Shown here: positions 24,554-32,181 of the stretch, piece after piece | Layout of the letters: the number at the start of each line of letters is the position of its first letter | Numbering within the stretch: position 1 is the first letter of the stretch | Notes under the pieces: model-generated | What the model saw: the letters and a program-made list of their open reading frames with translations, nothing else | Database searches by the model: none | What the model was told of the DNA's origin: nothing | Made by a program: the position numbers and the translations under genes | Origin: an uncultured Pelagibacteraceae bacterium | Lineage (GTDB): Bacteria; Pseudomonadota; Alphaproteobacteria; Pelagibacterales; Pelagibacteraceae | DNA: 37,705 bases | Assembly: GCA_902609915.1 (NCBI GenBank) | Contig: CACLTO010000001.1 | Location: 50,001 to 87,705 of the forward strand | Direction of reading: 5' to 3'

Positions 24554-25459
24554 TTATTTTTTTAAAAATTTTTTTACTAATCTCATAATATCAGCTGCAG
24601 AGGGTGGCAAATTATCTCGGTCTTTACTAAATCCGGCAGATTTGTCTTTAAGTCCGTATGGTATAACCTTTTTCTGGCTTTTACTCATTAATTTATGCGC
24701 CAAGGTACTAGCAATACCATCTCTATAATCATCATCAAATATAAATGAAATTTTTGAATTATTTACTGATTTTATCCAACTCTGTTTAATATTAAAAGGT
24801 TTAAGCCATAATATATTATGAAAATTTACATTTATTTTTTCTTTTCTTAATATTTTTGCAGCTTTAATTGCTTCAAATCTTGTAATAGATATTGAAAAAA
24901 AAGTTACATCAGGATTTTTTTTATTTATATCTTTAATTTCTTCTTTATTTCCGTAACTACCTCTGTGTTCAGATACATAGTAAACCGAGTCATCTTTCAT
25001 AAATTGTTGATAAACTTTTTTATATTCTTTTGGTGTCATTGGACTTGCAATTTTTACTCCAGGCATTCTATGGTAAAGAGAATGATGTGATGATCCAGCG
25101 ACAGGTCCGATCCCACCCTCCATCGCGATACCTCTAATAAATATTGGACATGGTATTTTCCAAATCTCTTTTGATTTACAAGCATAATTTAAGATTATTG
25201 GGCAGTTGAACCAATTAAATCCTTGATATCTAATTACATAAATTGGTCTATCTCCTGCTAACGCTGCTCCAACAACTATACCACCACCCGCAACATCTGC
25301 CATAGATAACTCTACCATTCCATCCTTTTCATATAACTCAGGAAGAGTTCCACCTACCCAGCCTACAGCACTAAGACATTGTCCATACGCTTTATATTTT
25401 TTTTTTTTAAGATGTTTAAAAACAATTTCTTTTATTGTTTCTCTAACTGTTTTTTCCAT
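24554..25459 (-). CDS. TPP-dependent dehydrogenase E1 beta subunit-like protein
   Basis: This 301-residue protein follows the E1-beta pattern of pyruvate/acetoin dehydrogenases and transketolase C-halves: TVRETIKEIV at the start, VVGAALAGDRPIYVIRY, IGPVAGSSHHSLYHRMPGVKIASP (compare PDH VGAQHSQ...PGLKV.AP) and a C-terminal transketolase_C-like domain. Where E1-beta proteins have the TPP-activating Glu (I-S-E-A-G), this one has MADVAGG, apparently Asp. It overlaps the E1-alpha 3' end by 28 bp, so the subunits are translationally coupled. No E2 or E3 gene is in the window, so oxidative acyl-CoA formation is unlikely. Two-carbon ketol or acyl transfer to a sugar is the inferred role. Confidence 0.82.
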   Translation of the reverse strand: MEKTVRETIKEIVFKHLKKKKYKAYGQCLSAVGWVGGTLPELYEKDGMVELSMADVAGGGIVVGAALAGDRPIYVIRYQGFNWFNCPIILNYACKSKEIWKIPCPIFIRGIAMEGGIGPVAGSSHHSLYHRMPGVKIASPMTPKEYKKVYQQFMKDDSVYYVSEHRGSYGNKEEIKDINKKNPDVTFFSISITRFEAIKAAKILRKEKINVNFHNILWLKPFNIKQSWIKSVNNSKISFIFDDDYRDGIASTLAHKLMSKSQKKVIPYGLKDKSAGFSKDRDNLPPSAADIMRLVKKFLKK

Positions 25460-26271
25460 AAAATATCAATCATTCTTTTTTTTTGGTCATCAATTTTTTT
25501 ATATGATTTTTCATTTTTTTTTAAGATTAATTTATATCGATCAAATGTTTTTGGTGAGTCAATTCCTGCTCCAGCATGCCAAAAAAGTCTATTTGTATTT
25601 ACATTAACTAGTATTGGTTCTTTAAAAAATCTATCTGAAATTTTCAAAAAGTTTAATGGATTGTCGTCTATATTGTATGATTTCATTTTAAATCCTTTAG
25701 CAACATCATGCATTTCCCAGTGTCTTCTAGTTTTTTTTTCTGTTAAAATGGAAAGATTATTGTCTTCAACAATGAATAAAATTGGTAATTTTTTAAATGA
25801 AGCCCATCCTAAAGAGGCCAAAACATAATCCTCCTCTGCTGAGGCATCTCCTAGGAAAATGATTGTAGGCTTTTTTGATACAAAGCAACTTCCAACACCT
25901 ATTGGCCCCTGTGTTCCCATCAAACCGTCATGACCAAACATTTTAATTTCTTTTGAATGAATAGAAGCTGAACCACCCATACCATAAGTGCATCCATCAT
26001 TTTTACCAAGTAGTTCATTAACTAATTTTTTTTTATCTCCACCAAATGATATATATATTGAGTGACAGCGGTGCTGAGGAAATAACTCAGGTACAACTTT
26101 TTTTTGTTTGCAAATTGTTGATAGACTGGCTGAAATAAATTCTTGGCCGGCAGACAAATAAACAGGAAATTTGATTATCTTTTTTTCAACATTCTTAAAC
26201 ACATTCAACTCGAAATACCTACATTCAGCTGCTAGTTCAAATGTTTTCTTTAAATATTGGTTTTTATTCAT
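25432..26271 (-). CDS. TPP-dependent dehydrogenase E1 alpha subunit-like protein
   Basis: This 279-residue protein resembles pyruvate/acetoin dehydrogenase E1-alpha: PVYLSAGQEFISASL near the start, FPQHRCHSIYISFGGD, GCTYGMGGSASIHS, GTQGPIGVGSCF and the TPP/Mg motif GDASAEEDY...VEDNN (GD-x-29-N spacing, ending in Asn-Asn). Then LTEKKTRRHWEMHDVAKGF. It is shorter than PDH E1-alpha (about 320-400), lacking part of the C-terminus. Together with the following beta subunit it should form an alpha2beta2 TPP enzyme. Its ATG overlaps the cupin gene stop as ATGA (26271-26268). Related stand-alone pairs (AviB1/AviB2 in avilamycin biosynthesis) are implicated in adding a two-carbon branch to a sugar; that role here is inference. 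Confidence 0.82.
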   Translation of the reverse strand: MNKNQYLKKTFELAAECRYFELNVFKNVEKKIIKFPVYLSAGQEFISASLSTICKQKKVVPELFPQHRCHSIYISFGGDKKKLVNELLGKNDGCTYGMGGSASIHSKEIKMFGHDGLMGTQGPIGVGSCFVSKKPTIIFLGDASAEEDYVLASLGWASFKKLPILFIVEDNNLSILTEKKTRRHWEMHDVAKGFKMKSYNIDDNPLNFLKISDRFFKEPILVNVNTNRLFWHAGAGIDSPKTFDRYKLILKKNEKSYKKIDDQKKRMIDILWKKQLEKQ

Positions 26272-26930
26272 TTTAACTTATTAACAAACAGTAATAAAAT
26301 ATTTTTGTTTACTTTATAATTTTTTTTCAATTTGTTGATTGTATCCATTCTAACGATATCTCCTTTTGAAAGGACATAATTTTTTTTACTATCTACTAGA
26401 CCTCCTTCGAGGACAGCTACAATAGTTTTTTTTCCTTTAGCTTTTATTTCTTTAGATTTTTTAAAATCTTTGATTTTTACGATGCAGTCTTTGAACTTAT
26501 AATCTTCATTTATATTTTTTAACTTATCAAAGTGAATTAGATTTGACTTTTTAACTAAGCTTTTTCCACTTTCGTATGGTTTATTCTCTCTACCATAGTT
26601 ATCTTTATACCTGACAAGATCATTCTTATTAACAGGTGTTTCCAGTTCCATTAGCGTGCAACCTTTTTTTGATAAAGATTTTGTAGCATGAAATAATCCA
26701 GATCTAATCATTATTTTTGATGGAGCTTTTAAAATTAATTTTTCATAAAATCCAACATTTATCTCAACTTTTCCCTCTAAAACAATTAATCCTGTTTTTT
26801 TTTTAGGATGACAATGCATAGATGTTTTTTTTTTATAATTCATTTTAAGAAGCCAAGCGGCTAGATTTTTATTTTTATAAAATCTGTATTCTTCGCCCCA
26901 AGGTTTTTTAACTACCAAATGTTTTTTCAT
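26268..26930 (-). CDS. Double-cupin (mannose-6-phosphate isomerase-like) protein
   Basis: The first half of this 220-residue protein is a cupin: KPWGEEYRFY, then SMHCHPKKKTGLIVLEGKVEI with His residues for metal, and IRSGLFHATKSLSKKGCTLMELETP, similar to type II phosphomannose isomerase or nucleotide-sugar isomerase cupins. A second, weaker cupin-like repeat is visible near the C-terminus (VAVLEGGLVDSKKNYVLSKGDIVRM) without clear metal ligands. It could isomerise or epimerise a (nucleotide) sugar, or act as a dioxygenase-fold binding protein. It is followed with a 4-bp overlap by the E1-alpha gene and preceded by the DJ-1-like gene with a 1-bp gap, so it is embedded in the operon. Substrate unknown. 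Confidence 0.72.
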   Translation of the reverse strand: MKKHLVVKKPWGEEYRFYKNKNLAAWLLKMNYKKKTSMHCHPKKKTGLIVLEGKVEINVGFYEKLILKAPSKIMIRSGLFHATKSLSKKGCTLMELETPVNKNDLVRYKDNYGRENKPYESGKSLVKKSNLIHFDKLKNINEDYKFKDCIVKIKDFKKSKEIKAKGKKTIVAVLEGGLVDSKKNYVLSKGDIVRMDTINKLKKNYKVNKNILLLFVNKLK

Positions 26931-26931
26931 T

Positions 26932-27468
26932 TTATTTTTTTGAATAAAAAACTTTTAAAACTGAACCCATCCATGGCCCTAAATCTTTATAATGGGCAGT
27001 TGTTATGATATTTTTATCTATAACCGATGGTTTATCTTCATATTTTGCTCCAGCATTAATTAAATCATCTATCATGCTATAATATCCAGAAATTTTTCTA
27101 TTATTCACAACTTTAGCTGATATTAATAGTTGAGCTCCACTACAAATACATCCAATTGTTTTATCAGCTTTGTCAAACTTAGAGATAAATTCAATAATTT
27201 TTTTATTTTGTCTAACTTTTTCCATTGATTTTACTCCACCTGGAATTATTAAAATATCGTAATCTTCAACCATACAATCATCAATTAACTTAATTTTTGC
27301 ATCTTTGTTTGGAGGGATTTTTGTACCCAATATACCCATCACTTCTTTACCTTCATTTATACAAGTATCAACCTCAAATCCATCTTCTAGTAATCTATAA
27401 AATGGGTAAATAAATTCGTGATCTTGGACAAGATTTCCAGTAATGATGAGTGCTTTTTTTTTAGGCAT
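26932..27468 (-). CDS. DJ-1/PfpI family protein
   Basis: This 178-residue protein has the DJ-1/PfpI flavodoxin-like fold: KALIITGNLVQDHEFIYPFY with the conserved acidic residue in DHE, YDILIIPGGVKSMEKVR, the nucleophile-elbow Cys in IGCICSGAQLL, and ITTAHYKDLGPW near the end. The residue after the Cys is Ser rather than the His of PfpI proteases, so it is unlikely to be a classical protease. Family members include glyoxalase III/deglycase-like, isocyanide hydratase and chaperone proteins. In an operon with sugar-modifying and TPP enzymes, handling a reactive carbonyl intermediate is a possible but unproven role. It overlaps the epimerase 3' end by 8 bp. Confidence 0.82.
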   Translation of the reverse strand: MPKKKALIITGNLVQDHEFIYPFYRLLEDGFEVDTCINEGKEVMGILGTKIPPNKDAKIKLIDDCMVEDYDILIIPGGVKSMEKVRQNKKIIEFISKFDKADKTIGCICSGAQLLISAKVVNNRKISGYYSMIDDLINAGAKYEDKPSVIDKNIITTAHYKDLGPWMGSVLKVFYSKK

Positions 27469-28408
27469 TTTTTTTATACCACTTTATAGTTTTTTTTAAT
27501 CCTTCGTCAATTGTAACTAATGGTTTCCATTTATATTTTCTTAATGCATATTTATTATCTACGCTAATATTAATATTCAAATTTGGCATAGATGTATCAT
27601 GAATGATTTTTAATTTTTTTTTGGATATTTTTATGATTTTTTTCGCAATATCTTTTATCCTAAATGATTTTCCGTAGGATATATTAATAATGTCAAAATA
27701 ATTATTTTGATATTTTAATATTTTATCTATTGCTCTTGACAAATCATCAATATATAGAAAATCTCTCATTTCATTACCTTTTCCCCAAAAAACCAAATTA
27801 TTACTTGTTGGGTTATTCACCTTATTAATTGTGGCTCCTAAAAAATGAGATTTATTTAAATCATATTTATCATCAGGTCCATAAATATTAGAATGTCTAA
27901 TTACGCTATATTTACATTTTTTAAACTGAGCAAAAAATTGACATGACTTTTCAGCAAAAATTTTAACCCATGCTCCGCCAAAATATTTTTTGTAAATTTT
28001 TTTATTTAGATTAAACTCATTTTCTTTAACAGGAATTCTACTATTGTGGTAAATAATTGAACAACTTAAACAAATGTAATTTTTTACATTATTATCGAAA
28101 GCAGATCTTATTGAAACTGAATTAATTAAGGCATTCTCTGTAAAATGTATATAAGGTTTATTAACAATGTCTTTAGCACCGGAAGTTATAGCTGCAGTAT
28201 TAATTACAATATCTTTGTTTTTCATGACTTTATGCAGTTGATTTTTATTTAATATATTTACTTTTTTTAAAATTATTTTTTTGTTTAATTTTGGTTTATT
28301 TTTAAAGTAAGTTCCATAAACGTTGTATTTTTTAGAAAAAAATTTTGATAGGTTTCTTCCAATAAATCCAGACGCTCCAAGTATTAATATTTTTTTTTTA
28401 TCTTCCAC
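27461..28408 (-). CDS. NAD-dependent epimerase/dehydratase (extended SDR), atypical active site
   Basis: I take GTG 28408 as the start (315 residues, VEDKKKILILGASGFIG); upstream candidates (ATG 28453, TTG 28456) lie deep in the SDR gene and add no family sequence. GASGFIG is the NAD motif, TAAITSGAK the next strand, SCSIIY the Ser/Thr region, and RHSNIYGPDD, RDFLYIDDL and WKPLVTIDEGL are typical C-terminal marks. At the Y-x-x-x-K position the sequence is KYFGGAWVK, so Gly appears where Tyr is expected while Lys is kept. A variant with Y-F/Y-G...W-x-K is known to me in some epimerase-like proteins. It probably epimerises or reduces a nucleotide sugar; the product is unknown. It overlaps the SDR gene by 11 bp. 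Confidence 0.8.
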   Translation of the reverse strand: MEDKKKILILGASGFIGRNLSKFFSKKYNVYGTYFKNKPKLNKKIILKKVNILNKNQLHKVMKNKDIVINTAAITSGAKDIVNKPYIHFTENALINSVSIRSAFDNNVKNYICLSCSIIYHNSRIPVKENEFNLNKKIYKKYFGGAWVKIFAEKSCQFFAQFKKCKYSVIRHSNIYGPDDKYDLNKSHFLGATINKVNNPTSNNLVFWGKGNEMRDFLYIDDLSRAIDKILKYQNNYFDIINISYGKSFRIKDIAKKIIKISKKKLKIIHDTSMPNLNINISVDNKYALRKYKWKPLVTIDEGLKKTIKWYKKNA

Positions 28409-29144
28409 CTGAAATTGTAATGGTTGTTCCGTTAATATATTCTGATTTTTCATCAATTAAGTAATTAACTAAATTTGCCACTTCTTCTGAATTTCCAAAT
28501 CTTTTGCTTGGTATACTAGATATCATTTTGTTTAAATTGGATTTTTTTTCTTTTTTTAGGAGATTTCTAGTATCAATTACACCTGGAGCAACATTTAAGA
28601 CTCTTATTTTTTTACTAGCTAATTCTCTAGATAATCCTTTAGTGAGATTTTCCATTGCAGCTTTCGTTGGAGCATAATGAGTAAATTCAACCCCACCATA
28701 TTTTGCTGCAGTAGAAGTTATATTAATTATTGTTTTCCAGTTTTTATTTTTTCTATTAGAAATTGCAAATAATTGACTAAGCCTAAACGCTGCAAAGTAA
28801 TTTATATTCATTAATTGCTTTACATGACTAAGCGGTAATGTTTCAAATTTTTTCCTTTGAACAAAAAAGGCTGCATTGTTTATTAAACAATCAATACTTT
28901 TTAACTTTTTTTTTGCAAACTTGAAAAGTTTATCTATATTTTCATTTCGTTCTAAGTTGATTTTATAAGAATATATATTTTTATTAACTTTTTTTAAATC
29001 ATTAACAAGCTTATTTGCTACTTTGTCCCTTTTATAGTAAGTAAAAACTATCTTAAAACCTTTGAATGATAATAATTCTAGAATACTTTTACCAATACCA
29101 CTAGTTGCGCCAGTAATTAATATTGTATTTATATTTTTTGACAT
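28398..29144 (-). CDS. SDR family oxidoreductase (3-oxoacyl-ACP reductase-like)
   Basis: This 248-residue classical short-chain dehydrogenase has the NAD(P) motif TGATSGIG (residues 10-17), INNAAFF, catalytic Ser in NITSTAAKYGG, YAPTK (Tyr/Lys), and C-terminal LNVAPGVID, RFGNSEEVANLVNYL and INGTTITISGG. The family reduces or oxidises keto groups of sugars, acyl chains and alcohols. It is the first gene of the seven-gene minus-strand operon ending at 23771 (SDR, epimerase, DJ-1, double cupin, E1-alpha, E1-beta, PhyH). Its start is only 24 bp from the divergent radical SAM start, so the two share a very small promoter region. Confidence 0.88.
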   Translation of the reverse strand: MSKNINTILITGATSGIGKSILELLSFKGFKIVFTYYKRDKVANKLVNDLKKVNKNIYSYKINLERNENIDKLFKFAKKKLKSIDCLINNAAFFVQRKKFETLPLSHVKQLMNINYFAAFRLSQLFAISNRKNKNWKTIINITSTAAKYGGVEFTHYAPTKAAMENLTKGLSRELASKKIRVLNVAPGVIDTRNLLKKEKKSNLNKMISSIPSKRFGNSEEVANLVNYLIDEKSEYINGTTITISGGR

Positions 29145-29168
29145 TAGACTAGTTATATACTGTATAAA

Positions 29169-31187
29169 ATGAATTCTAAAAAACTAAAAGTTGGCGGGAC
29201 GCAAATAAATAATGGTTTTTCAGGCCAATATTATCTTCCTTACTCTATAGGACTTCTATTTGCTTACACTTTACATAACTCAAAAAACAAAAACAAATTT
29301 GATTTTGCTGACATAATTTACAAAAGGCACAGCTTAAAAGAAAGTGTTCAAATGCTTGAAGATTGTAGTGTCGTTCTATTTAGCACTTATGTATGGAATG
29401 AACAAATATCACTTGCCATAGCAAAAGAATTAAAAGAAAAGGACCCCTCAAAATTTATAATTTTTGGTGGCCCATCTGTTCCTGATAATATTCAGGGAAA
29501 TGCCGAAGAATATTTAAGAAAAAATAGATTTATAGATATTGCAATACATCAAGAAGGTGAAAGAAGTGTTTTAAAATTACTTGAGGAATTTCCAGATAAC
29601 AACTTACAGGATACACCTAATATTAGTTATATAGATAAAAACAATAAATTTAATTCTAATTCTATTATTCCAAGATTAAAAAATTTTGATGATACTCCAT
29701 CACCATATTTGACTGGTATATTTGATAAGTTAATAAAAAAAAATCAAAATGAAAGATGGTTAGCATCTTGGGAAACAAATAGAGGATGTCCATTTTCATG
29801 CACTTATTGTGATTGGGGATCTGCTACAAATAGTAAAGTCGCAAGAATGCATTTAGATAGAGTTTACTCAGAGCTCGAATGGTTCGCAAAACATAAAGTA
29901 GAATTCATTTTTTGTTGTGATGCAAATTTTGGAATGTTGCCTCGTGATTATGAAATTGTTTTAAAAGCTGTAGAGTTAAAAAAAAAATATGGTTACCCTC
30001 ATGTTTTATCAGTTCAAAATACAAAAAATGCAAGAGAAAGAGCCTATAAAGTTCAGAAACTTTTAGCAGACTCTGGCTTGAGCAAAGGTGTAACATTGGC
30101 GATGCAATCAGTTGACCCACATACTTTAAAATCTATTAAAAGAGACAATATATCTATCGAAGATTATCAAGAATTACAAAAACGGTTTACAAAAGATGGA
30201 ATACCAACTTATACCGAATTTATATTAGGTCTCCCAGGTGATACTTATGAAAGCTTTTCAAGAGGTGTTTCTGATGTAATTGAGTCTGGCCAACACAATA
30301 GAATTCAATTTAACAATCTTTCAATACTGCCTAATGCTGAAATGGCAACGAAAGAAAACATAGAAAAAGATAAAATACTAACTGTACAAACTCCAATTGT
30401 AAATGTTCACGGTTCACTAGATGAGACTCCTGCTGATGGTATTTTAGAAAAACAAGAACTTGTAATTTCAACTATTTCAATGGACCTTAATAGTTGGAAA
30501 AAGACTAGAATTTTTGCGACTGCAAGTGAATTTTTATATTTTAATAAATTATTACAAATTCCATTTTTGTATTTGTGTTATGAATTAAAGATTAGCTTTA
30601 AAGATTTATTTGATAAATTTCTTAACGAAAGTGAAAACTACCCACTTTTAAAAAGAATTACTAATAATTTTAGTCATCACGCAGAAAAAATTACTGAGGG
30701 AAAAAGTGAATTTATTTTTAAAGAGGGATATCTAGATATTTATTGGCCACCTGGGGAATTTGAATACATAAATTTGGTCATGAATAATGAACTAGATTTA
30801 TTTTACGAGGAGTCATTTAAATTATTTTCAAATTACCCATTTCAAAATAAAAAGACTTTAGAAATTTTAAAAGAATGTTTTAATCTAAATAGAAAAATGA
30901 TGAGAGTTTTTAATGAAGATAAAGATGAAGTTATGAATTTAAAATATAACGTTTTAGATTATTACAAATCTATTTTGTCTTTGGATAAGATTGATTTATT
31001 GGAAAATCCACAAAAGATCATAATTGTAAAATCAGACATTAAATTCACTGATCCAAAAGATTGGATGAGAGAAATTATTTGGTATGGTCATCGAAGTGGT
31101 AAGTACTTATGTAGTGTAAGAAATATTTATAATAAAAACGATATTGAAAAAAACCAAAGCAACATGGTTGGACCATATATCGTTTAG
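29169..31187 (+). CDS. B12-binding-domain radical SAM protein (second)
   Basis: This 672-residue protein has an N-terminal B12-binding-like domain (about 5-150: GQYYLPYSIGLLFAYTL, CSVVLFSTYVWNEQ, KFIIFGGPSVP), then a radical SAM core with TNRGC207PFSC211TYC214DWGS. Next come FIFCCDANFGML, VTLAMQSVDPHTL and FILGLPGDTYESF. The C-DWG(S) following the cluster and the long C-terminal region (about 440-672, unrecognised) separate it from the radical SAM protein at 19725. Cobalamin-dependent radical SAM enzymes often C- or P-methylate natural products. It diverges from the TPP/SDR operon and may act in the same pathway. The predicted cobalamin requirement matches the BtuB/riboswitch locus upstream. 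Substrate not known. Confidence 0.88.
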   Translation: MNSKKLKVGGTQINNGFSGQYYLPYSIGLLFAYTLHNSKNKNKFDFADIIYKRHSLKESVQMLEDCSVVLFSTYVWNEQISLAIAKELKEKDPSKFIIFGGPSVPDNIQGNAEEYLRKNRFIDIAIHQEGERSVLKLLEEFPDNNLQDTPNISYIDKNNKFNSNSIIPRLKNFDDTPSPYLTGIFDKLIKKNQNERWLASWETNRGCPFSCTYCDWGSATNSKVARMHLDRVYSELEWFAKHKVEFIFCCDANFGMLPRDYEIVLKAVELKKKYGYPHVLSVQNTKNARERAYKVQKLLADSGLSKGVTLAMQSVDPHTLKSIKRDNISIEDYQELQKRFTKDGIPTYTEFILGLPGDTYESFSRGVSDVIESGQHNRIQFNNLSILPNAEMATKENIEKDKILTVQTPIVNVHGSLDETPADGILEKQELVISTISMDLNSWKKTRIFATASEFLYFNKLLQIPFLYLCYELKISFKDLFDKFLNESENYPLLKRITNNFSHHAEKITEGKSEFIFKEGYLDIYWPPGEFEYINLVMNNELDLFYEESFKLFSNYPFQNKKTLEILKECFNLNRKMMRVFNEDKDEVMNLKYNVLDYYKSILSLDKIDLLENPQKIIIVKSDIKFTDPKDWMREIIWYGHRSGKYLCSVRNIYNKNDIEKNQSNMVGPYIV

Positions 31188-31207
31188 ATTACTTTTTAAT
31201 TGATATT

Positions 31208-32173
31208 TTACGACTTTATTTTATAGAAAGGTTTTTCTATCAAATCTTTACTATATAGATCGTATATATCATTTATTTTACTTAATTCAGATTTTGATAA
31301 TCGTTTAAAATTATTTTTTTTGCATGCAGACTTAATATGTGCTTTTTTTGTAGCACCAATAATAATCCCATCAACGTTATAAGAATTTACAAATCTGTAA
31401 CTTGTGGTCTCTAAATTTCTATTACTTAAATATTTTACTTTTTTTGCATAATTCACCCATCTATAAATTTGCTCGATTTTCCATTTTGATCTATGGTCGT
31501 GTGAGCCAAAAGATATTCTATTTTTTTTTAAAAACGTCTCTGTGAATATACCAAAATTTAAAATAGTCCTTACGTACAAAGTTGATTTATCTTTTTTGAT
31601 AAGATCTAAAACTTTAAGATCTAAAATTCTTTGATCGAGAAAATTAAAATTACATTGTACAAACTCAAATTTAAAAAGTTTTCTTAATTTTATATAGTCT
31701 TCTGGATTATTTAGTGTAACTCCAATTTGTTTTATTATCTTTTTAGACTTTAATTTTTCTAAAAGTTCTAATGCTGTCATCAAATGACGTTCAGTTGGAT
31801 TTGGATTATACAATTGAATTATATCAATATAATCTGTTTTTAAATTCTTTTTAATATTTTCAATTTGAGCACTAATATTTTTTTTTTGGAAATTTAGTTT
31901 TTTATTAAAGCTGACACAACCTACTTTACTCGATATTATTATTTTTTCCCTTATTTTATGTATGAATTTTCCTAAATATTTTTCACTTAGTCCATAAACA
32001 GGCGCCGTGTCAAAAAAATTAATTTTTTTTTTTAACGCTTCTTCTAATATTGTGTATATATTTTTTTCATTAAGTCTATCATACGATTTTATTTTAGAAT
32101 TCTCTCCGCTTAGAGACCAAGTGCCTAGGCAAATCTTACTGAATTTATTGTTATTGTTATTAAAATATTGCAT
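31208..32173 (-). CDS. Aldo/keto reductase family protein with altered catalytic His
   Basis: This 321-residue TIM-barrel reductase opens with FSKICLGTWSLSGE; the tetrad region shows FFDTAPVYG (Asp55, Tyr60) and IISSKVG (Lys83). The fourth position, normally the His of L-x-H-N/x-P, reads IIQLYNPNP, giving Tyr122. Later EFVQCNFNFLDQRIL and GIIIGATKKAHI match the family's cofactor-binding end. The set D-Y-K is intact, so hydride transfer is plausible, but the His-to-Tyr change suggests altered proton relay or a non-standard activity. It is a single minus-strand gene starting 8 bp from the divergent Nudix gene. It probably reduces a keto sugar in the island's pathways (inference). Confidence 0.85.
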   Translation of the reverse strand: MQYFNNNNNKFSKICLGTWSLSGENSKIKSYDRLNEKNIYTILEEALKKKINFFDTAPVYGLSEKYLGKFIHKIREKIIISSKVGCVSFNKKLNFQKKNISAQIENIKKNLKTDYIDIIQLYNPNPTERHLMTALELLEKLKSKKIIKQIGVTLNNPEDYIKLRKLFKFEFVQCNFNFLDQRILDLKVLDLIKKDKSTLYVRTILNFGIFTETFLKKNRISFGSHDHRSKWKIEQIYRWVNYAKKVKYLSNRNLETTSYRFVNSYNVDGIIIGATKKAHIKSACKKNNFKRLSKSELSKINDIYDLYSKDLIEKPFYKIKS

Positions 32174-32181
32174 AACGTCTT

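Noticed and set aside
24554..26271. E1 pair as a housekeeping pyruvate dehydrogenase
   Set aside because: No E2/E3, short alpha subunit, and an operon of SDR, epimerase, cupin and DJ-1 genes argue against it.
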